DNA from: Channa striata
Taxonomy: Eukaryota; Chordata; Actinopteri; Anabantiformes; Channidae
Length of the DNA stretch: 64,000 nt
Direction: 5' to 3'
NCBI GenBank assembly: GCA_033026295.1
Contig: CM065170.1
Span: 35,831,586 to 35,895,585 of the forward strand
Part shown: one piece after another, positions 45,639-55,609 of the stretch
How positions within the stretch are numbered: the stretch's first letter is position 1
Layout of the letters: each line of letters starts with the position of its first letter
Notes under the pieces: model-generated
Seen by the model: the letters and a program-made list of their open reading frames with translations, nothing else
The model's database searches: none
What the model was told of the DNA's origin: nothing
Translations under genes and position numbers: made by a program

Positions 45639-47819
45639 ATAGATAGATTCCTTACACAGAGGGTTATATTTGAAGTTTTTAATTTCTTTAAATTTAGGTG
45701 ATTCTGTGTTACAACTAATGAAAACCCTAAATTCAGTCTCCTAGAAAATAAGGAAGAAATTGAAAAAAGTTAAATATTGTAAATTCATGGTGTCACACTC
45801 TACTCGGCGAATAAACTTCAAAAACCTGCAAAGGTTTGTTGAACCTTTAAAGGGTCTCTCAGTCTGGTTCAGTAGGATACACAACCATGGGGAAGACTGC
45901 TGACTTGACAGCTGTCCAGAAAACGGTCACTGACACTTTCCCCAAAGAGAGTAAACCACACAAGGTGTTTGCTAAAGAAGCTGGCTGTTCACAGAGAGCT
46001 GTCTCCGAGCACATTCTTGGAAAGTTGAGTGGAGGGAAAAAGAATGATTGGAAAAATGCGCAACAGATCTAACTGCAGCCTTTGGAGGAAAAGCACACTG
46101 AAGAATTCTAGGCAGCTTCACAAGGAGGGGACTGTGGCTGGAGTCACTGCTTCAAGAGCCACCACAAACAGATGCATCCAGGACGTGGTCTACAACTGTC
46201 ACATTCCTTTTGTCAAGCCACTCCTGAACCAGAGACAATGTCAGAAGCGGCTTAACTGAGCTAAGAAGACAAGGACTGGACTGTTGTTCAGTGGTCCAAA
46301 GTCCTCTTTTCAGATCAAAGTAAACTTTGAATTTCATTTGGAAATCAAGGTCCCAGAGTCTGGAGGAAGAGTGTAGCAGCACAGAATGTCCCATGTGAAG
46401 TTTCACAGTCAGTCATTTGGGGCCATGTCATCTGCTGGTTCTGGTGCACTTTTTTATCAAGTCCAACATCAGTGCAGCTGTCTACCATGGAGCACTCTAG
46501 AGCACTTCATGTTTCCCTCTGCTGACATCAAAGGAGGAGCCCAGACCAAGTGCTGAATGCATATGCTGGACATGGAAATGCTTTTTATGTTTTTTTGGAT
46601 TTAAATACATTTTTAACTGATCTTATGTAATATTCAAATTGTCTGGAATACTTATTTTTGGGTTTTCATGAAAATCATCAAAACAAAAAAAAAAAAAATA
46701 AAAGCTTGAACTTTAAAATTGTGTGCTTAATGAGTCTATGGAGTTTCACTTTTTGATGATATTTAAATTTGTTGAGAGGGACCTTTCTGTCTACATCTGC
46801 TTCAAATAAATAGAACCTGGGCTAAAATGAACTTAAACACATGACAGGTGTTCACAGATGGTTCGTGTGTGTGTCTGCAGACTGTCGGGTTGTCTGCTCA
46901 CAGACGAAGGTTGTGCTTCTCTGGCCTCAGCTCTGAGCTCCAACCCCTCCCATCTGAGAGAACTGGACCTGAGCTACAATCATCCAGGAGACTCAGGAGT
47001 GAAGCTGCTGTCAGCTGGACTCGAGGATCCACACTGGAGACTGGACACTCTCAGGTATGGACAGACCTGCTGCAGATACATATAATATACTGTATGATGT
47101 CATGTCCATGTGTCCATGCTGACAGAGAATGTGCTGCTCTGACCCCCCTCCTCCTTTCAGGGTGGAGCCAGGTGGAGAACGATGGTTGACACCAGGTCTG
47201 AGGAAGTGTAAGTGTGTTTTTAATGAGATTCAACCATCTTCAAAGTGTCAATAAATGAACAGATGATGGATTAATAACTGCAGCTGTTTGTCTCTTGTTC
47301 TCTCCATCAGATTTCTGTCGACTCACAATCGACACAAACACGGTGAACAGGAAACTACAACTGTCTGACAACAACAGGAAGGCGACATATGTGCAGGAGG
47401 ATCAGGACAGATTTGACCAGTGTCCTCAGCTGCTGTGTAGTAATGGTCTGACTGGTCGCTCTTACTGGGAGGTGGAGTGGAGCAGGGGGGTTGATATATC
47501 TGTGAATTACAGTGGAATTGGCAGGAGAAGAGGCAGTTTGTTTGGACGGAATGCTCAGTCCTGGTGTCTGATCTGCTGTAGTAATGAATATTATTTCTGG
47601 CACAATAACAAAGGAAAGTTTATTTCCTCCTCCTCCATCTCTAACAGAGTTGCAGTGTATGTGGACTGTCCTGCTGGGACTCTGTCCTTCTACAGTGTCT
47701 CCTCTGACAAACTGATCCACCTCTACACCTTCAACACCACATTCACTGAACCTCTGTATGCTGGATTTGGCTTCTGGTATCGGTCCATTGGTTCCTCAGT
47801 GACTCTGTGTCCAGAGTAG
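35553..47819 (+). CDS. NLR gene B: NLRC3-like FISNA-NACHT-LRR-PRY/SPRY protein
   Basis: Exons: 35553-35629, 35708-35842, 35993-36127, 37533-37611, 37759-37987, 38126-39938, 40104-40277, 40527-40700, 41640-41813, 46881-47054, 47161-47207, 47311-47819. Phases agree at every join and the sum is 3720 nt, about 1239 residues. The ATG at 35553 opens MDQCEDREERVPPSKTSLCG, the canonical start of fish NLRC3-like proteins, so this model is the more reliable of the two. Order: first exon, two Pro-rich linker exons, pre-FISNA, FISNA-NACHT with Walker A GVAGIGKT (316-323) and Walker B VVFIFDGLDE (385-394), four LRR exons, linker, PRY-SPRY. Presumed cytosolic innate immune protein. The fourth LRR intron holds a nested set of transposons, and a LINE lies just after the stop. 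Confidence 0.92.
35708..35842 (+). CDS. NLR gene B linker exon 1
   Basis: 135 nt, phase 2 at both ends. Encodes GPGPGPEPSCVSMKSDQSN followed by VHIINFKGGQ. Same module as 3781-3921 of gene A. Confidence 0.88.
35993..36127 (+). CDS. NLR gene B linker exon 2
   Basis: 135 nt, phase 2 at both ends (acceptor gttaaag, donor gtgagg). Encodes DPEPGPKLSCLSFSSEQSN and IHIINFEGQ, a diverged duplicate of the preceding exon. Inclusion is inferred from splice signals and phase. Confidence 0.82.
36340..37180 (-). mobile_element. RTE/Rex3-like LINE fragment
   Basis: The minus strand 37178-36648 gives KSPGMDEIHPEMPKVLDI, LLFADHVVLLALSDQ (degraded FADD box) and CEVAGMWVSTSNPE. The lower part (gtaatctcatttttattctttc, catgaccataggtgaggg) matches the usual 3' half of a common fish RTE/Rex3-type LINE. 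It lies antisense in a gene B intron. Confidence 0.7.
37533..37611 (+). CDS. NLR gene B exon encoding the QQHPTHLDSIFM segment
   Basis: 79 nt, phase 2 to 0, acceptor ggtccacag, donor gtctgt. Followed by a 147 nt intron with no stop in frame, as in gene A. Confidence 0.88.
37759..37987 (+). CDS. NLR gene B pre-FISNA exon
   Basis: 229 nt, phase 0 to 1, encoding LLEDNIVAFVKDELKKIKRN and, at its end, FLRRKKHEELADRLHS. Equivalent to 11807-12035 in gene A. Confidence 0.9.
38126..39938 (+). CDS. NLR gene B FISNA-NACHT exon
   Basis: 1813 nt, phase 1 to 2 (acceptor tccttcag, donor gtgagt). FISNA begins FIAPVCQRNLKSNLKKKFQ. Walker A GVAGIGKT starts at 38416 and Walker B at 38623 (VVFIFDGLDECRLPLDF). 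It is longer than the gene A exon by 15 nt, through changes near 39410-39480 and further on. DNA from about 38190 to 39400 is nearly the same as gene A. Confidence 0.95.
40104..40277 (+). CDS. NLR gene B LRR exon 1
   Basis: 174 nt, phase-2 symmetrical: LSGCNLSERSCEALSSVL and LRELDLSNNDLQDTGVKFL. Acceptor gtcttccag, donor gtcaga. Confidence 0.9.
40527..40700 (+). CDS. NLR gene B LRR exon 2
   Basis: 174 nt, phase-2 symmetrical: LSLCNLSDRSCEVLSSVL and LRELDLSNNDLQDPGVKFL. Acceptor cctctccag, donor gtcagg. Confidence 0.9.
40701..41639. other. Gene B intron between LRR exons 2 and 3
   Basis: Holds a short CA-rich run near 41005-41025 and a weak dispersed-repeat trace at 41070-41200 (tataaggcacctttaaaaac, ggtcaagtgctttata). 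Nothing else recognised. Confidence 0.35.
41640..41813 (+). CDS. NLR gene B LRR exon 3
   Basis: 174 nt, phase-2 symmetrical: LSLCNLSERSCEALSSVI and LREVDLSNNDLQDSGLKLL. This is the extra LRR exon relative to gene A. Confidence 0.9.
42946..45312 (-). mobile_element. L2-clade LINE (family A, copy 3) nested in the R4/Dong-like LINE
   Basis: The 3' tail lies at about 42946 (caattcaattcgattaaattc). RT pieces on the minus strand are at 45022-44342 (LMDLSAAFDTIDHRILL, WFKSYLSDRFQFVHV) and 45379-45173 (LKDALPLLDTFILDI). A short foreign tail from another L2 type lies inside its 3' part (42993-43047), and an RTE fragment (44414-44717) inside its RT. 5' truncated and dead. Confidence 0.85.
44414..44717 (+). 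mobile_element. 5'-truncated RTE LINE inside the L2 copy
   Basis: A perfect 16 bp target-site duplication, taataatgttgccaag, lies at 44398-44413 and 44718-44733. The 304 bp insert encodes only the end of the ORF (SGHVQRRDSEYIGRRMLE, GKRASGRPKRRYMDVL), with the 3' end cgacccctgatgggaaaagc and an (AGT)n tail. Same family as 21053-23749. Confidence 0.93.
45599..45635. repeat. (TA)n microsatellite
   Basis: About 18 uninterrupted TA units between the end of the R4/Dong-like LINE and the Tc1-like element. Confidence 0.95.
45650..46800 (+). mobile_element. Degenerate Tc1-like transposon
   Basis: The transposase region starts at ATG 45887 (MGKTADLTAVQKTVTDT), with AKEAGCSQRAVSEHI (helix-turn-helix), VKPLLNQRQCQKRLN near 46220-46256, and later frames giving a WSKVLFSD-like region and VIWGHVIC. 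The C-terminal third, with the second and third catalytic residues, is missing. Stops break it. Ends not defined. Confidence 0.75.
46881..47054 (+). CDS. NLR gene B terminal LRR exon
   Basis: 174 nt, phase-2 symmetrical: LSGCLLTDEGCASLASAL and LRELDLSYNHPGDSGVKLL. Almost identical to gene A 25055-25228, and the following 106 nt intron is also conserved. Confidence 0.93.
47161..47207 (+). CDS. NLR gene B short linker exon
   Basis: 47 nt, encoding VEPGGERWLTPGLRK, between acceptor cctttcag and donor gtaagt. Confidence 0.9.
47311..47819 (+). CDS. NLR gene B PRY-SPRY (B30.2) exon
   Basis: Acceptor ctccatcag; stop TAG at 47817-47819. FCRLTIDTNTVNRKLQLSDN, then LTGRSYWEVEWSRGVDISVN, SNRVAVYVDCPAGTLSFYSV and TEPLYAGFGF. 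It is 33 nt shorter than gene A because of differences in the loop after NRKATYVQE and in the loop around ICCSNEYYFWHNN. Confidence 0.95.
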
Positions 47820-47849
47820 TGTAGAGACTCTGGTCCTGTCACAGAAACT

Positions 47850-49440
47850 TTACATTTACATTTACATTTACATTTAGGCAGTTGTCAGACGCTTTTATCC
47901 AAAGCGACTTACAAGTGAGGAACAAACAAGCAATAAAATCTAAGTTTAGGAGAGAAACATCAAAGTAAAGTGCTATCAAAGGTTTCATGAGATGCAAGCA
48001 GAGAAAAAAGAAAAAGCAAGTTTTTCTGTTTGTTTTTTTTAAAGGAAGAGACGGAAGAGTTCTGTTTTCAGCAGTGTTTTAAATGTAGTGAGTGAGGTCG
48101 CTGAGCGCACAGAGTTTGGCAGCTCATTCCACCATCGTGGCATCACTGAGCTGAAGAGTTTTCCTTGGTGTCCTCTGTATGGCGCTGGGACTGCCAGACG
48201 TCGTTCGCTGGCCGAGCGCAGCGGACGGGAGGGGTTGTAGACCTGAACAAATGAGTTTAAGTAAGCCGGAGCTGTTGAGTTGACCACACTTTGAGCGTTG
48301 AACTTAATCCTAGCAGCTACAGGAAGCCAGTGCAGAGATCTGAAGAGAGGGGTGACATGAGTCCTTTTTGGCTGGTTAAAGATAAGGCGTGCTGCTGCAT
48401 TTTGGATCATCTGCAGGGGTTTGGTTGTGCATGCCGGTAACCCCATCAACAGCGCGTTGCAATAATCTAGACGAGATATGATCAATGCCTGCACGATGAG
48501 TTGAGTTTTGTACTCAGGGAGGTAGGGTCTGATCTTGTTGATGTTGTAGAGAGCATATCTACACGACCTAGAGACTGAGGCGATGTGTTCCGTGAAGCCA
48601 AGTTGATCGTCAATGATGACCACCAGATTCCTGGCCGACTTAGCTGGAACAATCACTTCGGATCCAATGTTGATGCTGATGTTGTGCTGCGTCAACGGCT
48701 TGGCTGGGAAGACTACAACCTCAGTCTTGGAGATGTTGAGCTGAAGATGTCTTTCTGTCATCCAGGCAGAGATGTCAGAGAGACAGGCAGAGACACGTGT
48801 CGAGACAGTGGAGTCATCTGGCGGAAAGGACATGAAGAGCTGCGTGTCGTCCGCATAGCAGTGATATAAAAAGCCATGTGATTGGATGATAGAGCCGAGG
48901 GAAGAAGTATAGATGGAAAAAAGAAGAGGACCAAGAACAGAGCCCTGGGGTACACCAGTGGAGAGGTTATGAGATTTAGAATCACGCCCCTCCCAGGATA
49001 CCTTGTAGGTTCGTCCAGACAAGTAGGACTGAAGCCAAGCTAGAGCTGGTTCAGACACACCCAAGTCTGAGTCTGTATTCAGGAGGATCTGGTGGTTTAC
49101 AGTGTCAAAGGCTGCCGACAGGTCCAGTAGAATCAAGACAGAAGAATTCCCCTCAGCTTTAGCAGCCTGTAGGGATTCCACAACAGTCAAAAGTGCCGTG
49201 TTTGTGGAGTGACCACACTTGAAGCCAGACTGATTTACATCGAGGAGGTTGTTCAGGGAAAGAAAGTCTGAAAGTTGATTGTAGACTAATCGTTCCAGGA
49301 TCTTGGCCAGAAATGGGAGAAGAGAGACCGGTCTGTAATTCTCCACAAGGGAGGGATCAAGACAAGGCTTCTTCAACAGGGGCATAATCTGGGCCTGTTT
49401 GAACGAGGTGGGAAAGGTGCCTGTTATGAGAGGTGTTGAG
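47850..49440 (-). mobile_element. L2-clade LINE (family B) in the 3' end of gene B
   Basis: Its 3' tail is a series of ttacat units at about 47850-47875, then the L2-like gacgcttttatccaaagcgactt. The minus-strand frame 49385-48039 has 448 codons without a stop: NYRPVSLLPFLAKILERL, LDLSAAFDTVNHQILL, TGVPQGSVLGPLLF, CYADDTQLFMSFPP and RLDYCNALLMGL. It retains the YADD catalytic box but lacks the upstream endonuclease, so it is a 5'-truncated copy. Confidence 0.9.
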
Positions 49441-51655
49441 AAACTGTGTCTGTGTTGGACACATGGTTCCGTTTGTATATGTCTGTGCCAATTGAATGCG
49501 AGTTATTCAATCCCACGTGACTTCACTTAACCAATCGATTCTGTGGATCACAGGCGGTAAATTTTGCGACTGCAACACTGGCAGATGAGAGAAAGTTCAA
49601 AGTTATTGCAGTGTGCAAAGGAATTAATAAAACAGACGGCTAAAACAGTTGGGTGTAGCTAGTGAAAACCTTCCTTTATTTTATTTCTCAAAGTTAAGAA
49701 CTTTATTTGAACATTTTTATTCTTGCTTATTTGAATGAAAAACATTCCTGCTTTTATTCCATAATTTAGATAACATTGTAGTTCAATGTTGCATAATAAA
49801 TTTGTCAAAAGGTTTTTGAATTGCACTGAATTAATTGATTTAACAGTCAAGTATTGATTACATGCAGGCTACTTAATAATATATCACAGTAAATACTGTT
49901 ATATTATAATCTTCTGGACCTTGTGTAACCTGACCATTTTAAACTTTTAAACTGTCTAAAGATTCCTTGTAAACTTAAATCATCAAGAGAGCTTCCATCA
50001 TTACAGGATAAACATGTTGCTGACTGCTCATCAAGTTCATTATAAGTCTTCATTAGTTTTCCAGAAAAACATCTGTGAGTGTGACTTAATCATACAATTA
50101 GGTTTTCCACAAATGCTGTCTTTTGATTTACATCCACAAATGCACGTTAGACTAAGAGACGCTGCTTCAGTAAAGAGAAAATGTGTTCATTTTTCATGAG
50201 TTTTCTGGAATGAGGGTCAGCACTCCAAACTTCCAGTTTTTTTGTAAACTCTTTATTTCTCTGAGTGCATTTAATGATATTTGATACAATTCTAAACTAT
50301 AGCTACTGCGGCTGTTATTTTTAGTATAATTTTTTTCATTATTATAATTTTTTATTTAAGCTTTTTCCTGTTTTCACTATAAAATAAAACACCTGAGTGA
50401 TGTGACAGAGCTGGACACTGAGCTGAACTTTGTCCTTTTCCCAAACAAAGACACTTTTTATATCAGTGGCCCCGGAGACGTGAGGACCAGCGGATAGTCC
50501 GATCAGGACAAGCGTGTTCAACTAGTGGGACAGAGCAGGAAACCAAAGCCTCACTGTTTGTCTTTAATCATGGGACAAAATCTGAGCAGACCGAGACGAG
50601 ACCTGATGAAACGAGAAGAACGTATTGGGAGTCGGGGACCACCAGGCTTATGAGTCCTACAGCACCAGTGTGGGTCCAGTACCTCTACACCAGGGTACTC
50701 AGAGTTTAGTATATTCAGTGGAGCTGGTTTCAAGGATGAAGCCGGTTGCCCCACAAACCAGCTGTGTGTGTGAATGCAGAACCACACTGAGTCTGTGTTC
50801 CAACATCTGAGCAATAGAGGGACACAATGCAGGTCCTCACACAGACAGGCTCAATCTGGGGTTTGGTGGAAGTGTGGACCATAACAGAGGTAAAAGGGAA
50901 TAAATGAAGAGTCACTGTTACACTCAGAGACAGACAATGATGGACAGGTCAGTTATGGACCAGCAGCAGGGACTCCATCTGTCTGTCTGCAGCTTTGACC
51001 CCGACAGGCCAAAGGTCACAGCCAGATTTACTGAGGTCAGGTGGTTTTAGAGCAGAACCAAACCTGTACTTATTGTATCCAGGAGGATCATCCTTCAGGC
51101 GCTTCTCATCTCTGCGTCTCCAGGTGACCCAGATCTGTCTGTCCTGTCCTACAACTGCTGCAGAACGCTGCCGTAACTAAATGTCAGCGCTGTGTTGGGA
51201 GGGAGTCAGGACCGTTATCCGTCTCGACATCCCTGTCCTTATCACGGTCTCCTATCTTATACCGTCCAACAGGTGAGTCCCAGGATCTCATCGGTAGAAG
51301 AGGCCTCACTCTGTAGAGATTTTGGACTACAGAGCAGTGGTGGACCCATGTGGTTTTGTCAGTGGCTGATTCAGATCATGATCCTGAGAGCAGGGAGGCC
51401 CAGATGTATCTTTTGTCTCTTTTTGTTTTACAGAAAATGCAATTTAAGAAGGCGCAAGACAAAGACGCTCAGATTTCGGAACTTTTTATGAACATTGAAC
51501 AAAATCGTAATTATTTCTGCTAAAAAACTAAATGAATAAATTAATGAATAAATTAATACATTTAGAACCAGATTAGAATGAATTTCTGTTTTTACAAATA
51601 TGATTTGGAGAATCTGTCTTTTTTAAACTTGTCCCACTGATCCACTCTGATAAAT
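49441..51655. other. Gene B 3' flank and intergenic DNA
   Basis: 49950-50035 resembles the gene A 3' flank (gcttccatcattacagg, catgttgctgactgctcatc). 49441-49945 is foreign to gene A and unassigned. 50040-51655 holds no gene or repeat that I recognise. Confidence 0.4.
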
Positions 51656-52620
51656 TAGATTAGATTAGATTAGATTCAACTTTATTGTCATTACACATGT
51701 ACAAGTGCAAGGCAACGAAATGCAGTTTATGTCTAACCAGAAGTGCAATAAGCAGCAAGTGCAGGATATAGGTTATAAATTACCTTGAGAAAATATGTAC
51801 ACAAGAAATTATGGATAATATTTACAGATGCTATGAACATACTATACAGGTTGTTGTTAACTACAGCAGAAATTTACAGATGGATAAGGCTATATAGTGG
51901 TTGCTATAGTAATCAGAAAATATGCAAGTAGATATGAATATAATATGCAGTTTTCTATTTACAGACATTTACAGACGTGCATTTACAGGTGAGTATATAC
52001 AGGCTAGTGTAATGACTATGTGCAATATTGAGTAGTGCAATGGTTATGGGGACAATGTCTGGGTGTATGATTGTGGGAGAGAGCTCAGTGAAGTCAGTGT
52101 GGGGCAGAGGTCAGTAAGGAGACAGCTCTAGGAAAAAAGCTGTTCCTCAACCTGGTGGTTCATGTCCGGTGAAATATGAAGCGCCTGCCTGAAGGCAGGA
52201 GAGAAAACAGTCTGTGGGCGGGGTGAGAGGAGTCCTGAAGAATCCTGCGTGCTCGACGCAGACAGTGTTTCTTTTGTTTTTTCCTCAATGGCTGGAAGTG
52301 GAGTCCCCGTAATGCGTTGGGCAGTTTTCACTACCCGCTGCATTGCCTTACGCTCCGCAGCAGAGCAACTCCCATACCAGACTGTGACACAGTTGGTTAG
52401 GATGCTCTCTATTGTGCAGCGGTAGAAGTTCACCAGGATAGCCGAGGGAAGATGGTTTTTCTTGAGTGTTTTCAAGAAGAAGAGGCGCTGGTGAGCCTTC
52501 TTGATTAGGCTGGAGGTGTTGGTGGTCCAGGACAGGTCCTCCGAGATGTGGGTCCCCAGGAACTTGAAGGATAAAACAGGCTCAACGGCCATCCCGTTAA
52601 CATGGATGGGATCGTGTGAG
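51656..52620 (-). mobile_element. Rex1-like LINE 3' end
   Basis: The 3' tail is (attag)n followed by attcaactttattgtcatta at about 51656-51690. The minus strand 52592-52128 encodes SFKFLGTHISEDLSWTTNTS, LVNFYRCTIESILTNCVTVW and a partial C-terminus. 5' truncated. Confidence 0.8.
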
Positions 52621-52894
52621 CCTCTTTTCTCTTTCCTGAAATCTCCCCTTCATGAAGAGAAATGTTCTTTTTGGACACATTCTCCTGTGGGATCAGTTTG
52701 GAGCTCATTTCTTTTCCTGCATCTGGATCCATTAGGCTGTTTGCTAAATCCAGAACCAGCTCAGTGATCACATAGAAGCTGGATCAGATCTTTTTGAGAG
52801 GGTCTCAAAAGTAAAGAAGTTATCACATGAGACTGAGTTAGTGTAGCTGGTGTGTCAGCTTGTCCCTTGTCCCCACAGCAGAATGTGGGGACTG

Positions 52895-53000
52895 TAATTT
52901 TTACGTTAGACCCTCCCATTTTTATCTAGGCACGGGACCACTACCAAGGTTGCTCTTGGGCGGGTGGGATTCGATCCTACCTGTGCCTTCTGGATCTCAC
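52895..53000 (-). repeat. RTE 5' end remnant
   Basis: tagaccctcccatttttatc followed by gggaccactaccaaggttg resembles the 5' leader of the RTE element at about 23680-23735 (ctctctttttatccgggc, gggaccgacacagaag). Weak. Confidence 0.35.
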
Positions 53001-55609
53001 CACAAAGCTCTACCTTAGGTGTCCCTAAAAAAACTGACAGCCCAGTCATTAAAGTAATGAAAGGCTGTGTTAATAAATAAGACACAAAATATGACAAAGT
53101 CATGCATATAACTACATAGTTTTTAAACAAAATCATATTAAAGACAGTTTTTAACATACGGTTGAATATTCGTTCAGGCACTTGATGAATGAGCTGCTGT
53201 TGTCTGGCCCAATGTCTCCCTCTGGTAGACATCAGTGGGAACTACAACCAATCCATTATCACTGATAAGTTATGACGACATAAACTTTGTTAAAACAATG
53301 AAAATTATAATATCTACAGCTTCATAATATTTAATGTCTACAGCTTCATAATATTTCACGAGTAAAATGTGTAAATATGACCGCATGAATCAAAGTACTC
53401 AATCACGCCAATACGTAACATGCGTCGTCCTCTCGTTAACGTGGCTCCAAATTAACGTGTGACGGAGACAGTAAAATTGCACCTGATTCGGGAAGTGGGA
53501 CAGTTCGGGGACAATAAGCTGACGGTTGTTGACGTTGTACGGAGCCCCGGAAGGGACATGAATTCTTGGAGACACCACTGAGATTAGTGAAAAAGAAGTT
53601 TGGAGCAGCTTGTTCGTCTCTGACGGAGGAGACACCCGTTAACGGAGCAGGTGGACACGAGGACTGATGTAGGCGTGGCAAGAGACAAGCAGCTGCCAAT
53701 GAGAGAGACAGGAAACTGATGAATGGAGAAATGGGAGGCAGCTGCTCACTCTGCTGTACCTGTTCTCAACTCTGTCTGCTGGTAGTAAGTGAAACATTTT
53801 AGTGTGTGTGTATTTTAATGCATGTGGTAATTGCAGGTGTGTAAATACACCGAGTTATCGTTTTTAAAATATTCACTGGGCCTGTCATAACTTGGCCTCC
53901 AGCCACGGGTGCGGTTGGTTAACTGGGAGTTTGCTCACTTGAGTGTTTGGATGGTTTGTGGTGCTTTTAGTTAATATGATTTTGCATCGTTGTTTGGTTG
54001 ATGGACATGTAGAAAACTCGCAGCCTTCCATCGGTGGGTGGTTGCTCTCCCAGTTGTAGCAGGACTATTTGTTTTCTTTTCTCTTCTAATTTTAGGATTT
54101 AATGTTGTTGTTTCTTTGTTTTGTTTAAACAGCTGTTGTGGCTTCTTTATTGAAGCCCCTGTACTTGATTGGTATATTAATTATTGACTTGGTACCTCGA
54201 GGTTCTCAAGGTAACATAAAGATTTGATGCGCTTCTTTTCCTGTACTTAAAGTATCAGCTGGTACATGAATTAAAAACAGACTAAAACACTTCTGCTGTT
54301 TATAGCTAATCATGTTCATGTCAGGGTTTGACAACATGGGTTTGAGCCCCAGGTTTATTGTCCATTTCTTTAGTAATATTTTACACATTTACATATTGGT
54401 GTGTGACTCTTCCCCTTCAAATAAATAAAATTAGATTATTTCTGCAAAACTCTTAGAACGGAAGTAAAAGTGCACAGTAAATGTGTATCTGCAGCAGGGA
54501 GATCACCTTATTCGTCATGAATGAAACAACAAACTAAACGGAACATAAAACTTTTTTTCTCTAAAATCTCTTTGTCCTCAACCTGTTTATTTATCTACAT
54601 GTGATTTGTCAAGCCAAAACAGGAAAATGAACTCTGTTCAGTGGTGTGTGCTGTCAAACAGCCCAATAATTTCAAAGAGCTTCATGAAGCATCACATTCT
54701 CTGACTGAAACACCTCTTGACACAAAGGTTCGCTCTGTGTCCTGAGTGATGACATGTCAATGTTCAGGATACCATTATCATTCTAAGGTGTCTGAACTGT
54801 GATTTGTGTGTTTGTGATGTTCTGGTCCACAGATGAGGCAGAGGTTTCCCACAGGAGGACACCAGGAGAGGAAGGAGGGGTGGACAGTGAAGGGGGAGCC
54901 CAGTCAACACGTCATGATTTGAACGTCTTTCAGAAAGTGTTTCTGCCAATCTGTTAACCAAATTGTTGGTGTGATTTACAGCCCGTTTGCCTGAGCTGGT
55001 TTCTAGTTTTCTGATCATCTTGTTTACCGGAGTCTTGGACTTGTTCTCCTCACCTGAGTTCAGGAACTGGACTCTTAACACATTGAGCCACCTGGTTTCT
55101 TGGATCTGCTGAAAACCAAATTTAACTCTAAAGATCATATTTCATCTCTTGACTTTGAAAATGCAAATTTTTTTATACTTGTATGATATTTGAAGTTTTT
55201 TCTTAAATCGTCACTTTATTTCAAACTTTTGTCTAATTGTTAAGTCTTATCTCTATATCTGAAAAAGTCTCTCGTCCGAATATTTTTATGCCCTAAATTA
55301 TTAAAATTTTTCCCAATCACAGCTGCTCTAACACTGCTGTGTGAGTCTTTGTGTTGTAGTGTGTGTGTTGCCGTCAGGAGATGTTCATCATGTGATCGAC
55401 TGATTCTTCACTTCAGCTGAAGACACAGACACGCACAGTTTGGTTTCTTCTCTTCTCTCACTTTAATCTCATTTATTCAACCAATTTAGAAGTTCTTCTC
55501 AATACTGACTTTGATTTTGTGTGTGGCACTAACAAAGATTTCACTTGAAACCCAAAACCTTTAAGTTTGACTCTTAACGTTACATGTCATTTTTGAACAT
55601 TTCAGCATC
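53001..55609 (+). other. Upstream region of melanophilin
   Basis: Probably contains the mlph promoter and a leader exon that I cannot place. The ATG exon follows an acceptor (gaacatttcag ending at 55605), so the leader is spliced. No coding potential or repeat recognised. Confidence 0.4.
55388..55395 (+). promoter_or_regulatory. M-box-like E-box TCATGTGA
   Basis: TCATGTGA matches the core of the M-box bound by MITF in pigment-cell genes. It lies 215 bases before the mlph start codon. A single 8 bp match is weak evidence; it may lie in an intron of the leader. Confidence 0.25.
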
